Positions 17,871 through 27,545 are shown, numbered from the stretch's first letter. The stretch: DNA of 64,000 nucleotides from Polynucleobacter sp. MWH-Jannik1A5 (GCF_018881795.1 NZ_JACVPQ010000001.1:1171691-1235690), one strand, 5' to 3'. Numbers and translations: made by a program. Notes: generated by a model not told the origin, from the letters alone.

Positions 17871-19766
17871 ATGAGTTGTCAGGTTGCAATTCTTGCGGGT
17901 GGCGTGGGGTCTAGACTCAAATCTCGTACCGGTGATTTACCAAAGCCTATGACTCTGATTAATGGCGTTCCAGTGCTCGAACATCAAATTAATCTTTGCT
18001 ATAAAAATGGGTTTACTAAAATTGCATTGTTAGTGCATTACCAATATAGAATGATTAAGGAGTACTTTGGAGACGGGGCCAAATTTGGTGTTGAGTTAGT
18101 TTATGTGGTTGAGCATGAAGCTAGAGGAACTGCGGGCGCTTTATTAGATGCTTTAGATGTTATGGGTAGCCGTTTTCTTGTTCTCTACGGCGATACTTAT
18201 GCGGATATAAACTTAAAGATGTTTTGGGATTTTGATAGTAGGCGTAAATCTGCTGGCACTTTATTTCTGCACCCCAATGATCATCCTCAAGATTCTGATT
18301 TGATGGAAGTGGGTGACGACGGAGCATTGATCAGAGTGCACTCATACCCGCATCCCGAAGGTGTTGATTACCAAAATTTAGTTAATGCTGCTCTTTATAT
18401 CCTAGATAAGGAGAGCTTAATTAATGTTATTCCTGTTGATCGAAAAACTGATTTAGCTAAGAATACTTTTCCTGCTCTATTAGATGTTGGGAAAATTCTG
18501 TATGGATATGTGACGCCAGAATATATCAAGGATATGGGTACGCCGGAACGTTTGGATAAAGTTGAGCGGGATATCAATCAAGGTTTACCAGAAAACTTAT
18601 CGGGACGTAATCCTAGGACCGCAGTATTTCTCGATCGGGATGGTACATTAAATTTAGAGGTTAATCATTTAAATGCTCCGGATAAGTTAAAGCTTTTGGA
18701 TGGCTCTGCAGAGGCTATCAAGCGAATCAATAGAGCCGGAATATTGGCCATTGGCGTTACTAATCAACCAGTATTGGCGAGAGGGGATGTATCGCCGGAG
18801 GGCTTGAAAAAAATTCATGCTCGGCTGGATAGACTTCTTGGGGAAAAGGGCGCTTATCTAGACCGTATGTACGTTTGTCCACATCACCCGGATAAAGGCT
18901 TTCCAGGAGAAATACCAGAGTTGAAGATGGAATGTCTCTGCCGCAAGCCGCAAACAGGATTATTTGATTTGGCAGTTCAAGAATTAAATATTTCCCGTCG
19001 GGATTCCTGGATGGTGGGCGACACCACGGCGGATATTTTGGCTGGTAAGCGAGCTGGTCTAAGCACTATTTTGGTAAGGACAGGTTTTTCTGGAAGGGAC
19101 TATAAATATGATGTTGAGCCAGATTTTGTGGCGAATGATCTTGTTGGCGCTATAGAATGGGTTTTGCATGGGCATACTAATGCTGTTTCAAAATTAATGC
19201 CATTGGTATCTTGCGCAGCAAATTCCAGAGTAATTCTGATTGGAGGTGCATCTCGTTCTGGCAAATCGTCAATTGCTAATGTTTTGGCTGAATTGCTAAG
19301 CTTAATCGGTAAAAAATCTCATGTATTGCCTTTAGATGGGTGGTTGAAGCCTGCAGAAGAGCGTCAAGAGGGTGCCGGAGTTTTGGGCCGCTATCGGTTA
19401 GAGGTCCTTATTGAGCAAGCAAGAAGAGTAGCTTTAAGCCCTGTAAGGTTTGATATTGAGTATACAGAGTATGACCGTAAGCTTAAGCAAGTTCAAAAAT
19501 CTAAAAAAGCCTCAATAGGCCCCTCGGATATCGTAATATTTGAAGGAGTGCCTGCAATATTAGATAAACGCCTTCTTGATTTAGCAAATTTAAGTATTCA
19601 TGTTGATGTGGATGATGCCTTACGTATGAAGCGTTTGCATGAGGAGTATTTATGGCGCGAAGAGCGGCAAGATGATTTTATGAAAAAAATTATGTCCCGA
19701 GAGATTGATGAGGTTTCATTAATCAAGTCTGCTGCTCATAAGGCAGATTACCAAATAAATTTTTAG
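17871..19766 (+). CDS. Three-domain heptose enzyme: nucleotidyltransferase, HAD phosphatase and P-loop kinase
   Basis: A 631-residue fusion. Residues 1-235 form a sugar-1-phosphate nucleotidyltransferase (LAGGVGSRL, LPKPM) matching HddC. Residues 248-430 form a HAD-IIIA phosphatase like GmhB, with FLDRDGT near residue 254, the zinc-binding CPHH...CLCRKP set, and GDTTADILAG. Residues 450-631 form a P-loop kinase with GGASRSGKSS near residues 457-466, related by pattern to uridine kinase. With HddA and GmhA downstream, the first two domains complete GDP-D-glycero-D-manno-heptose synthesis. The role of the kinase domain is unexplained. Confidence 0.85.
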   Translation: MSCQVAILAGGVGSRLKSRTGDLPKPMTLINGVPVLEHQINLCYKNGFTKIALLVHYQYRMIKEYFGDGAKFGVELVYVVEHEARGTAGALLDALDVMGSRFLVLYGDTYADINLKMFWDFDSRRKSAGTLFLHPNDHPQDSDLMEVGDDGALIRVHSYPHPEGVDYQNLVNAALYILDKESLINVIPVDRKTDLAKNTFPALLDVGKILYGYVTPEYIKDMGTPERLDKVERDINQGLPENLSGRNPRTAVFLDRDGTLNLEVNHLNAPDKLKLLDGSAEAIKRINRAGILAIGVTNQPVLARGDVSPEGLKKIHARLDRLLGEKGAYLDRMYVCPHHPDKGFPGEIPELKMECLCRKPQTGLFDLAVQELNISRRDSWMVGDTTADILAGKRAGLSTILVRTGFSGRDYKYDVEPDFVANDLVGAIEWVLHGHTNAVSKLMPLVSCAANSRVILIGGASRSGKSSIANVLAELLSLIGKKSHVLPLDGWLKPAEERQEGAGVLGRYRLEVLIEQARRVALSPVRFDIEYTEYDRKLKQVQKSKKASIGPSDIVIFEGVPAILDKRLLDLANLSIHVDVDDALRMKRLHEEYLWREERQDDFMKKIMSREIDEVSLIKSAAHKADYQINF

Positions 19767-19773
19767 AGCCAGA

Positions 19774-20763
19774 ATGATAGTAAGTAAAGCACCATTGAGA
19801 ATGAGTTATGTTGGGGGTGGTAGCGACCTACCTTCTTTCTATAGAGAAGAGGTAGGCGCGGTCTTATCAACATCAATAGACAAATATATTTATGTTGCCG
19901 TTAATAAGAAGTTTGACGGAAAAATACGTCTAAGTTACTCAAAAACAGAGGAGGTAAATGAGGTGTCTGAAATTGAGCACCCATTGGTGCGTCAAGCTTT
20001 AAGTATGCTATCCATTCCAGGTGGGATAGAGATTGCGTCCATGGCAGACATCCCATCTCGTGGATCTGGTTTAGGCTCTTCTAGTTCCTTTACAGTAGCC
20101 CTATTAAATGCACTGCATGCATTTAAAAATCAATATGTATCCAAAGAAGCATTAGCAAAGCAATCTTGCGAGATAGAGATTGGTCGTTGCAGAGAGCCCA
20201 TTGGCAAGCAAGATCAGTATGCTGCTGCTTATGGTGGTTTGAATTTAATTCGTTTTCATCCAGATGACTCCGTCTCAATAGATCCAGTTGTTTGCAAGCC
20301 CGAAACTATCAAAAAGATTGATGAATCAACTCTAGTCCTTTTTACTGGGCGAACTAGGAGCGCTTCTGATGTCCTAAAAAACCAGTCAGAGGCAATGAAG
20401 CTGGAGCAGCGTCGTATTCTTATGCGTCGTATGGTTGAACTAGCATTTGAGTTAAAGAAGGAGTTGGAGTCTGGGGATGTAGAGAATTTTGGTGCAATTC
20501 TTAATGAAAATTGGCGCCTTAAATCTCAGTTAGCCAGTGGAATCACCGATCCTCAAATAGATGAGTGGTATTGCAAAGGTATTCAGGCTGGAGCAACTGG
20601 CGGGAAATTATTGGGCGCTGGAAATGGCGGGTTCATTATGTTTTATGCGCCCCCTGAGAATCATGAAAAAATTAAGACCTCATTAAGTGGCCTAACTCCT
20701 ATTAAATTTGGGTTTGACCGAAATGGCGCCCAAATTGTCTTTTACAGCCCAAATCATGGATAG
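19774..20763 (+). CDS. hddA: GHMP kinase, D-glycero-D-manno-heptose 7-phosphate kinase
   Basis: A 329-residue GHMP kinase that begins 8 bases after the fusion gene. The N-terminus APLRMSYVGGGSDLPSFY and the ATP loop SRGSGLGSSSSFTVALLNAL near residues 92-111 match HddA/FkP-type kinases. A C-terminal KLLGAGNGGFIMFY segment is the third GHMP motif. It should phosphorylate heptose 7-phosphate at C1 using ATP in the cytoplasm. The assignment to heptose rather than fucose rests mainly on the flanking GmhA and GmhB-type proteins. Confidence 0.85.
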   Translation: MIVSKAPLRMSYVGGGSDLPSFYREEVGAVLSTSIDKYIYVAVNKKFDGKIRLSYSKTEEVNEVSEIEHPLVRQALSMLSIPGGIEIASMADIPSRGSGLGSSSSFTVALLNALHAFKNQYVSKEALAKQSCEIEIGRCREPIGKQDQYAAAYGGLNLIRFHPDDSVSIDPVVCKPETIKKIDESTLVLFTGRTRSASDVLKNQSEAMKLEQRRILMRRMVELAFELKKELESGDVENFGAILNENWRLKSQLASGITDPQIDEWYCKGIQAGATGGKLLGAGNGGFIMFYAPPENHEKIKTSLSGLTPIKFGFDRNGAQIVFYSPNHG

Positions 20764-21337
20764 GTTAAATAAAGTGAATTTTTCAATCGATAATTATTTC
20801 AAGGCTCATGCAGACCTTGCTTCAAATTTAAATATACCCATGTTTCAGGCTGGAGTAGACTTAATCAAGCAAAAGTTTGAGGATGGTAAAAAAATTATTA
20901 CCTGCGGTAACGGAGGGAGTGCATCAACAGCATCCCACTATGTTACCGATTGGAACAAGATGGTTAATTTAGCCACGGGAAAAAAATTCCGAGGAATTTC
21001 ATTGTGTGACAACATTGGCTTGATTACTGCTTACGGTAATGATATATCTTATGATGAAGTCTTTGCTGGCCAGTTAAAAGCAATCATGGATAAAGGCGAC
21101 TTACTGGTTGCTATTAGCGGTAGTGGAAATTCACCAAATGTAGTTAAGGCAGTTGAGTATGCTAATAGCATTGGTGGGGATACTTTAGCTATAGTGGGAT
21201 ATGATGGCGGTAGGGTGAAAGAGTTATCTCGATTTTCTGTTTGGGTGGAGTCTTTTGATATGCAGCTATGTGAGGATGTACATCTAATGTTTGGTCACAT
21301 GGTGATGAAAACCTTATGTGGATTATCGATTAAGTAA
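20756..21337 (+). CDS. gmhA: SIS-domain sedoheptulose 7-phosphate isomerase
   Basis: About 193 residues from an ATG at 20756 that overlaps the hddA stop; a GTG at 20774 with GGATAGG nine bases upstream is an equally good start, and an upstream in-frame ATG at 20708 lies inside hddA. The SIS phosphosugar-binding site is seen as TCGNGGSASTASHYVTDW and later AISGSGNSPNV. The family converts sedoheptulose 7-phosphate to D-glycero-D-manno-heptose 7-phosphate, the first step for the neighbouring HddA and fusion enzyme. The stop overlaps the next ATG by one base. Confidence 0.85.
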   Translation: MDRLNKVNFSIDNYFKAHADLASNLNIPMFQAGVDLIKQKFEDGKKIITCGNGGSASTASHYVTDWNKMVNLATGKKFRGISLCDNIGLITAYGNDISYDEVFAGQLKAIMDKGDLLVAISGSGNSPNVVKAVEYANSIGGDTLAIVGYDGGRVKELSRFSVWVESFDMQLCEDVHLMFGHMVMKTLCGLSIK

Positions 21338-22320
21338 TGAATGTAATTATCGGAGGTAGCGGCTTTATAGGTACAAGGCTATCAGTACTTCTTAGCCTAT
21401 CTAAAAAACCATTCCAGATTATTGATAAATCCCCAAGTGACTTTTTCCCTGAAAAGGTATTAAGTGCAGATATCCGTCTGCCATTATCGATTAGTTTTTC
21501 TATGGAGCCATCAGCATTGATTAATCTTGCTGCAGAGCATCGTGATGATATTCGACCATTGAGCTTATATGACGAAGTGAATGTAGATGGAGCTAGAAAT
21601 GTATGTGATTTAGCTAGAGAAAAAGGCATTAATAAAATAATCTTCACTAGCTCAGTAGCGGTTTATGGTTTTGCTCCCTTGGGAGCCAATGAATCTGCTG
21701 TAATTGCCCCTTTTAATGATTATGGCCGCACTAAGTGGGAGGCGGAGAAAATTTATAAAGATTGGCAGGCTGAAGATCCCGTAAGGCGTACCCTAGTCAT
21801 TATTCGCCCAACCGTAGTTTTCGGAGAGGGAAATAGGGGGAACGTCTTTAATTTGCTTAGACAAATTGCTTCTGGTAAGTTTTTAATGGTTGGGAGTGGC
21901 CTAAATAGAAAGTCAATGGCCTACGTTGAAAATGTTGCAGCATTCTTAGAGTATTCTTTGGAATTTAAACCAGGCGTGCATATATTTAACTATATTGACA
22001 AGCCGGATTTCACGATGAATGCTTTAGTTGCGCATGTGAATAAATTATTGAATAGGTCTGCTGATGTTAAATTTAGATTACCATCTTCAATTGGCCTTTT
22101 AATTGGTTCTTGTTTTGATCTGATCGCAAGAATTACTGATAAAAAATATCCCATTAGCGCAATTAGGGTTAAAAAGTTTTGCGCTAATTCGGTGTATGAA
22201 TCAGCAGTCGATTCTACTGGTTTTATTCCGCCAGTTCCATTGATTGAGGCGATTGAAAAAACAGTCCGTTTTGAGTTTATGGAGGATCATAAAGCTGAGA
22301 AAGTTTTTTATTCGGAATAA
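21337..22320 (+). CDS. Extended-SDR NAD-dependent epimerase/dehydratase
   Basis: A 327-residue protein with a Rossmann loop IGGSGFIGTRLS, the serine region FTSSVAVYG near residue 108 and an intact YGRTK near residues 129-133. The C-terminal half (RPTVVFGEGNRGNVFNLL, SMAYVENVA) matches UDP-GlcNAc or UDP-glucose 4-epimerase-like enzymes. It overlaps gmhA by one base and closes the + strand cluster. Since it is attached to the heptose genes it might modify the GDP-heptose, but this is only positional inference. Confidence 0.83.
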   Translation: MNVIIGGSGFIGTRLSVLLSLSKKPFQIIDKSPSDFFPEKVLSADIRLPLSISFSMEPSALINLAAEHRDDIRPLSLYDEVNVDGARNVCDLAREKGINKIIFTSSVAVYGFAPLGANESAVIAPFNDYGRTKWEAEKIYKDWQAEDPVRRTLVIIRPTVVFGEGNRGNVFNLLRQIASGKFLMVGSGLNRKSMAYVENVAAFLEYSLEFKPGVHIFNYIDKPDFTMNALVAHVNKLLNRSADVKFRLPSSIGLLIGSCFDLIARITDKKYPISAIRVKKFCANSVYESAVDSTGFIPPVPLIEAIEKTVRFEFMEDHKAEKVFYSE

Positions 22321-23081
22321 TGATCGCGGAATTAACTCATTTCAAATCTTTGGGCAGCTATCTTTAAGCCATACAGGTTATCAATAGGCGGCTTCCCGGT
22401 TATAAGTTAGAAATCCTAATTCTGTTTCGACAAGGATTCGTAGCGGGAAGGTTGTTATTTGGAACTTGGGCTGCTATCAGTTTCATATGTTCAGCAGGAT
22501 GAGCACAAGACAATGCCGACTAGGGCATTTCGGGCAATAAAGTGACCACTAAGGATTATCGGCACCGGCAGATTCAAGACATAAATTTTTTTAACAAAAC
22601 CAACTAATTCTCATTTAGAGTGGGGCGGGGGATTCACCGGTTCTCCCAAATCCTGGGAAAAAGTAAGTGATTGCGCCAATCAATATTATTTATAGTACTT
22701 GATAAACTCCTAAATGTCTGATGCATGCACTTTCAATGCAATAGATTTTCTTGGGGGATGTATTCTTAATGATTGTTAATAACTTCCGTAAATCATATCG
22801 AAATTATAAATTTTTTAAATCTTAAATTGGTCTGATGAAAATACTATGAGCTATTAAATTTATCCTACTACTTCATCTACTCATAATAAATTATTCTTAC
22901 AGTCATTTTACTTAAAGAGTTAATGGTATTGCCTATTGAGCGTGTAGTAAAGCTACTTAGTCATTTCATATTAAGTTAACGCTAATGTTTTTTTACTTGA
23001 TTGGTTGCGCTTGCTTTATTGCATCAAAATTAAGTGACCCAAGTTAGATGGGTAAAGCACTTCGAGGCGTCACAATATTCC
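22321..23081. other. Gene-free interval at the cluster boundary
   Basis: About 760 bases between the convergent ends of the + strand polysaccharide cluster and the - strand WecA/WbpL-like gene. Neither strand has an open frame of useful length; stops are frequent in all frames. I see no tRNA, no strong terminator hairpin with a T-run and no recognisable insertion-sequence ends. The second half (from about 22680) is markedly AT-rich. The stretch may be a degraded remnant from past exchange of cluster genes, but nothing in it proves this. Confidence 0.5.
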
Positions 23082-24161
23082 TCAAAAATGCAGCCACTTA
23101 GGTGTTTTGAAGGTCACCATTCTCTTGTAGATCCAGATATAAGATAGGGTAAATAGTATGAAGAGACAAATTAGAATTGATGTAGATTGATAAAAGAAGA
23201 TTGCCGGAATCGTTACCAGACTGCTCATGTTCCAAAGATAGGGCGCTGTTCTGGAGTTCGCATTAAACCAATCTAATTCATTCTTAATTGCCGCCTGATT
23301 GAGAATGCGCCTAAAGAATAGCGAATGTAGATGAAGCCCATCTGGGTGACCAGGACTTTTACCTTGATGAAATTTTCTCCGGTAAATCGTAAATAAGGTC
23401 TCTAAAATTGGATAGGCATTTACCATCAATGCGAACCAAGGAGAGATTTCTGGATGACGAGCTACCAAGAGAACGCTTAGTGTACCAATCCAAAATCCAA
23501 TGAGATAGGCCCCGCCATCACCTAGAAAAATCAAGCCTCTAGGGTAATTGAGGATAAAGAATCCCAAAATGGCAGCAGCCATCAAAAAACTTAAATTGAA
23601 AATAAATGGGTCATTGAATTTAAAGCCTACATAAGCAAGTGCCAATAAGCTAATGATTCCCACCATGCTTGATAGCCCATTAAAGCCGTCAATGATGTTG
23701 TAAGCATTGGCTAAGCCTGTAACTGCAAAGACAGTAAATATGATTGAGATTGCTGAAATGGATAAAACCAAATCAAGCCCCGGAATATCTAAGCTGGTAA
23801 TTTGAGCATTTAGTAGAATACTTGCCAGTAATGCCCCAAATGCCGTGAAAATTAGCCGAGTGCGGATACCAATTTTTTTAGATATATCTTCCGCTATACC
23901 AATACCAAAAGCAGGCAATGCACAGAATAAGAAAAGCATTTTTTCATTGCCGCCTTCATTGTTTTGATAGCTGACAGCTAGCGACACAAATAAAGCCAGG
24001 CCAATCGCTAACCCACCAATTCTGGGAACTGCTGTAGTGTGGAATTTTTGTGGGCCATCAAAATCGTGATCTCCACTGAACCCCTTATGCAATTTTTGGG
24101 TACGAACTATCAGAATAGTCGCAAAAAAAGAGGTAAAAAAGGCTATTAATATACTGAACAT
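23082..24161 (-). CDS. Polyprenyl-phosphate glycosyl-1-phosphate transferase, WecA/WbpL type
   Basis: A 359-residue integral membrane protein with about ten or eleven helices. It carries the conserved cytoplasmic motifs of the MraY/WecA family: VPRIGGLAIG near residue 49, NAYNIIDGFNGLSS near residues 152-165, FLGDGGAYLIGF near residue 213 and a HPDGLHLHSLFFRR histidine motif near residue 273. Such enzymes start glycan synthesis by moving a HexNAc-1-phosphate onto undecaprenyl phosphate. It is the likely initiating enzyme for the polysaccharide cluster, although it lies on the opposite strand. Confidence 0.87.
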   Translation of the reverse strand: MFSILIAFFTSFFATILIVRTQKLHKGFSGDHDFDGPQKFHTTAVPRIGGLAIGLALFVSLAVSYQNNEGGNEKMLFLFCALPAFGIGIAEDISKKIGIRTRLIFTAFGALLASILLNAQITSLDIPGLDLVLSISAISIIFTVFAVTGLANAYNIIDGFNGLSSMVGIISLLALAYVGFKFNDPFIFNLSFLMAAAILGFFILNYPRGLIFLGDGGAYLIGFWIGTLSVLLVARHPEISPWFALMVNAYPILETLFTIYRRKFHQGKSPGHPDGLHLHSLFFRRILNQAAIKNELDWFNANSRTAPYLWNMSSLVTIPAIFFYQSTSILICLFILFTLSYIWIYKRMVTFKTPKWLHF

Positions 24162-24356
24162 TAAATCATTATAAATACTAAAACGGCTGTATTACGAGGT
24201 TTTTAGGAGGGTAATCCAGGATTTGACGTGTTGTCCTAAGAGGCTACGGGTACCCAGATCAGGAGTTGTTCTTTATGATTTTTGTTGAGCATATTTAGGT
24301 GGCCAGGCTTTAGTGCTAGTTTTTATGCCATGTGATCCGAGGGGTCGCATTACAAC

Positions 24357-25292
24357 TTATGTTGTGCTTGCCTTGTCTTGTTTGATTGACAAGAGAAGCT
24401 CTGCGATTCCCTCGATGAGGTTTGTCTGGCTGCGGGATGAGGTTGTTGAGCCTAGTTCAGACTTGAACTGCACCACTCGTTGATATTGAGCACTCTTCAC
24501 ATCAGCTTGAGTAACGATTCGTAAATTGCGTTTCGATATTCTTCGCAGAATAGAAATAATTTGCGCTATGGATGTTGATACTCCAGAGGCAATGATCTTA
24601 ATATATGTGCCAGGGGTTTTCTCAATATAACTTACTGAGTAGATGATTTCTTGAGCCGCAACTTTAGCGCTGATATAGTCGCGCATTGTTTCTAGGGGTA
24701 CATAGATGTGAATGACTTCATTAGACAGCGCTCTACGTACCATCTCTGCTAATAAGCCTTGTTGTTTGCCATTTTTTTCTTTAAAGCCATAAAGTGTCGT
24801 AATGCGACAAGATATGACAGTGGTACCCATTTGATTCAATGTGTTAACAATGGATTCTTGTGCTAACTTGGTATGTCCATATGCATTGATAGGAGTAGGC
24901 GCAGTAGACTCATTAATGAGTTCATCATGTTTTCCTGCATAGATAGCGCCTGCTGAGCTTGCAAATACAAAGGTTCCGGCGTTTAGAGTGAGCTCTTCAT
25001 TTTTTAGCAAATCAGTTACGACTGCTTGCAGAATATCGGTTTCATCTTGTAATTCTTCTGCAGTGCTATGCATGGTGCCAATACCTGCAGCCCAATAGAT
25101 TTTCCATTCCCCTTGCTGGGCTTGTGATGCAAAAGCGCTTATTGCCTTTTTAAATTGTGCACAAGCAAGCTCTTTGTCATCCCAACTAAATCGGCTTTGA
25201 GGATCAAACAGATTATGTGGGTGTTGTGATAACTCTTGGTAAAGGGCGCTACCTAATAAGCCTCCTTTACCAATCACCCAGACTAAAGCCAT
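24357..25292 (-). CDS. SDR-type NAD-dependent epimerase/dehydratase
   Basis: A 311-residue protein with a Rossmann-like N-terminus (VWVIGKGGLLGSALYQEL), the serine region FVFASSAGAIYAG near residues 108-120 and catalytic YGHTK near residues 138-142. The glycine motif GKGGLLG and the overall pattern resemble sugar-nucleotide reductases and epimerases of the extended SDR group. Its start lies one base from the end of the glycosyltransferase at 25294-26280, and both read on the minus strand, so they form one unit. A 194-base gap separates it from the WecA/WbpL-like gene downstream. Confidence 0.75.
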   Translation of the reverse strand: MALVWVIGKGGLLGSALYQELSQHPHNLFDPQSRFSWDDKELACAQFKKAISAFASQAQQGEWKIYWAAGIGTMHSTAEELQDETDILQAVVTDLLKNEELTLNAGTFVFASSAGAIYAGKHDELINESTAPTPINAYGHTKLAQESIVNTLNQMGTTVISCRITTLYGFKEKNGKQQGLLAEMVRRALSNEVIHIYVPLETMRDYISAKVAAQEIIYSVSYIEKTPGTYIKIIASGVSTSIAQIISILRRISKRNLRIVTQADVKSAQYQRVVQFKSELGSTTSSRSQTNLIEGIAELLLSIKQDKASTT

Positions 25293-25293
25293 T

Positions 25294-26280
25294 TTATTTA
25301 GCGGGTCTCGTGGGCTTTGAGGTCACCACATACAGTGGCTTGCCCATCACAATACCGGTGGTCAGAGCTAGATACTCGGCCACCACCCCAAGCGATAGCA
25401 TGATCAAGCCAGAGAAGAAGGAGATAATGATGAGCAAGGAAGTCCAGCCCTGAATAGGAGTGGATTCAACAAATTTGGAATAGAGTGCGTATCCCGATAA
25501 AAAGAGCGCAAGCAGAAAAGAGACGCCACCCATGATGGTGATGAGTCGTAGGGGTCTAGTGCCTGAGGTCAGTACCATTCTCCAAAAATGGTTTAGTAGC
25601 ATGCCAAAAGAATAGCTCGAAGGCCTTTCTTCTCCTCTGAGTAGCATCGGGGCATAGCCTACGCGATTAGCAATCCAAAACAAAGCCACGTCCAAGTACA
25701 CACCATTACCGCAATAGGCAGCCAGGATTCTGGCAATCTCACCTTCAATTAAACGAAAACTATTAAAAACGCCACTGCGGTACTGCGTTCCCAAAAATTG
25801 GACCGCTAACTTTTTGGCTAACTTGCTACAGCCGTTTCTAAACATTCCATGCGGGGCTGCATTGGTAGGTTGGGCATAAACAATTTGGTAATTACCGGCT
25901 AAGGCAATATCTAACATAGCCCCGATTTCTTTTGGATCTTGTTGACCATCTTCATCCATCGTCACTACCCAGCTAGCAGCAGCACTCGCCATACCAGCCA
26001 AGGTAGCAGCATGCTGACCAAAGTTACGAGACAACCAAATAGGTTTAACAAAATCATACTCAGATGCAAGATCTTCTAGTGTGCGATCAGAGCGATCGGG
26101 GCCACTATCGTGTACCAGCAATACTTCTTTAATGGTGAAGGCAGTGCCATTTGGCGATAGATGCGGACCATTTGCATAGGCTGAAATCTCTTTTACCAGT
26201 CCAGGCAAGCTCTTTTCCCCACGGTAGACCGGTATGACTACCGATACAGTTAAAGCTGAAGGGGTGGTGGAGGAATTCAT
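25294..26280 (-). CDS. Membrane-anchored family 2 glycosyltransferase, GtrB/DPM1-like
   Basis: A 328-residue protein with a GT2 domain (VSVVIPVYRGEKSLPGLV, then TMDEDGQQDP near residue 105 as the metal site) followed by two C-terminal membrane helices (about residues 235-260 and 275-305). This is the GtrB/ArnC/dolichol-phosphate-mannose-synthase layout, in which the enzyme makes undecaprenyl-phosphate-sugar on the cytoplasmic side. It overlaps the upstream polytopic gene by 4 bases, suggesting that gene uses the lipid-linked sugar. Confidence 0.87.
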   Translation of the reverse strand: MNSSTTPSALTVSVVIPVYRGEKSLPGLVKEISAYANGPHLSPNGTAFTIKEVLLVHDSGPDRSDRTLEDLASEYDFVKPIWLSRNFGQHAATLAGMASAAASWVVTMDEDGQQDPKEIGAMLDIALAGNYQIVYAQPTNAAPHGMFRNGCSKLAKKLAVQFLGTQYRSGVFNSFRLIEGEIARILAAYCGNGVYLDVALFWIANRVGYAPMLLRGEERPSSYSFGMLLNHFWRMVLTSGTRPLRLITIMGGVSFLLALFLSGYALYSKFVESTPIQGWTSLLIIISFFSGLIMLSLGVVAEYLALTTGIVMGKPLYVVTSKPTRPAK

Positions 26281-27545
26281 TGAGGTGCCTTGAGGTCGAT
26301 CGGGGGAATAGGTGTCTTGGTGGGGTAGTAATATCCTAACTCAACCGCACGTTGTAGTGTGCCTACTGCGTACTCTTCAGAAGGGTGTTGCAAAGCGCCA
26401 CTCTCTAAATCCTCATAGCGCGCAGCAATATTCTCTTGCCCATGAGCAAACCAGTAAGCAAAAATTCCCAAAGAAAGAAAGAGGCCGACCGCTGCTATAC
26501 GCATTCTGATTTTGGCGGAAGATGCACTCAGTAAACAAGTCAAATACACAATCGATGCAAAGATCAGTGAGTACGTAGTGTAGCGACTTCCTTGGCCAGT
26601 ACGAATACCAATACCTCCTCTAGTAATCGCATTTGTCATTGCAGTCACAAACAGATAAGCAGTTAACCAAAGTAAAAAAGGATATTTGGCATATAAAAAC
26701 TTCCATCTAGTGAGCAAATAGATGGTGAACACAATACCAAGACCAATAGAAAACTTATAGGTATTACCGATGTTTCCTAAAAAACCAAATGCATAGGTAA
26801 TTAAATATAGCGGGTCTTTTAAAGCTAGCAGCACCTTAGGATGACCTGCCGGCTGCACATAACCCAGCAAGGGAAAATAGACTAGAAAGACTAGCCCAAC
26901 TACTGCAATGCTAATAAAGAGATTGCGCCAATCTCTTTTGGATAGGTAGTACAGAAAAATGACGGGGACAACACAAATACCGCCACCGCTGGAGAAGATA
27001 GCGCAGATAAAAAAGCTCAGAGCAAGCGTTAAGCTGCCGGTGCTCAGAAAGTAAATCGATAGAACACAAAAAAATACTTGGAAATAGTGCTGCACACCGG
27101 CCATGGCCATGGTCATTAATTCATAATGAGACAGGCACATCATGCCAATCAGAATAGGCGAAAACTCGAAAAAACTGATTTGATTATTTTTAGAGTATTT
27201 CCAAAAAAGAAATACGATAAAGAACCAACCAAGATTACCAATCCAAATCATCCAGACAAAATTAAACTTTCCTGTGAGGCTAACCATGGAAAGGCTAATT
27301 AAATTATCTAGCACTATGCGATGCTCATTATTCTGGCTAAATAGGTGTAAAAACTGTTGGGGCAGCGTGAGATTAGGCAGGGGATTTAAGAAGCCAAAGA
27401 TGGCATCAAAGTCATCGCGGTAGGGCATTCCGCTGGAATAGCGATGGATGATATACAGATGTATTACTATTGCTATAAGTGAGAAGCCAATAGCGCACCA
27501 GGTATAAAAGGGGCGCGCAGGGTATGTGGATTGGCTTACAGACAT
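26277..27545 (-). CDS. Polytopic membrane protein, possible GT-C glycosyltransferase
   Basis: A 422-residue protein with about ten to eleven predicted membrane helices and, after the first helix, a periplasmic-type loop containing MPYRDDFDAIFG, with acidic residues in the position often catalytic in GT-C enzymes. It is directly coupled to the GtrB-like gene, whose lipid-linked product would be its donor. By analogy with gtr modules it may glycosylate the polysaccharide in the periplasm. I do not recognise a named family, so the function is inferred from topology and linkage only. Confidence 0.5.
   Translation of the reverse strand: MSVSQSTYPARPFYTWCAIGFSLIAIVIHLYIIHRYSSGMPYRDDFDAIFGFLNPLPNLTLPQQFLHLFSQNNEHRIVLDNLISLSMVSLTGKFNFVWMIWIGNLGWFFIVFLFWKYSKNNQISFFEFSPILIGMMCLSHYELMTMAMAGVQHYFQVFFCVLSIYFLSTGSLTLALSFFICAIFSSGGGICVVPVIFLYYLSKRDWRNLFISIAVVGLVFLVYFPLLGYVQPAGHPKVLLALKDPLYLITYAFGFLGNIGNTYKFSIGLGIVFTIYLLTRWKFLYAKYPFLLWLTAYLFVTAMTNAITRGGIGIRTGQGSRYTTYSLIFASIVYLTCLLSASSAKIRMRIAAVGLFLSLGIFAYWFAHGQENIAARYEDLESGALQHPSEEYAVGTLQRAVELGYYYPTKTPIPPIDLKAPQ

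Noticed and set aside
22540..23039. Eight-base direct repeat AAGTGACC in the gene-free interval, suggesting insertion-sequence ends
   Set aside because: Several repeated 8-mers are expected by chance in 760 bases, and no inverted terminal repeats or transposase frame accompany it.
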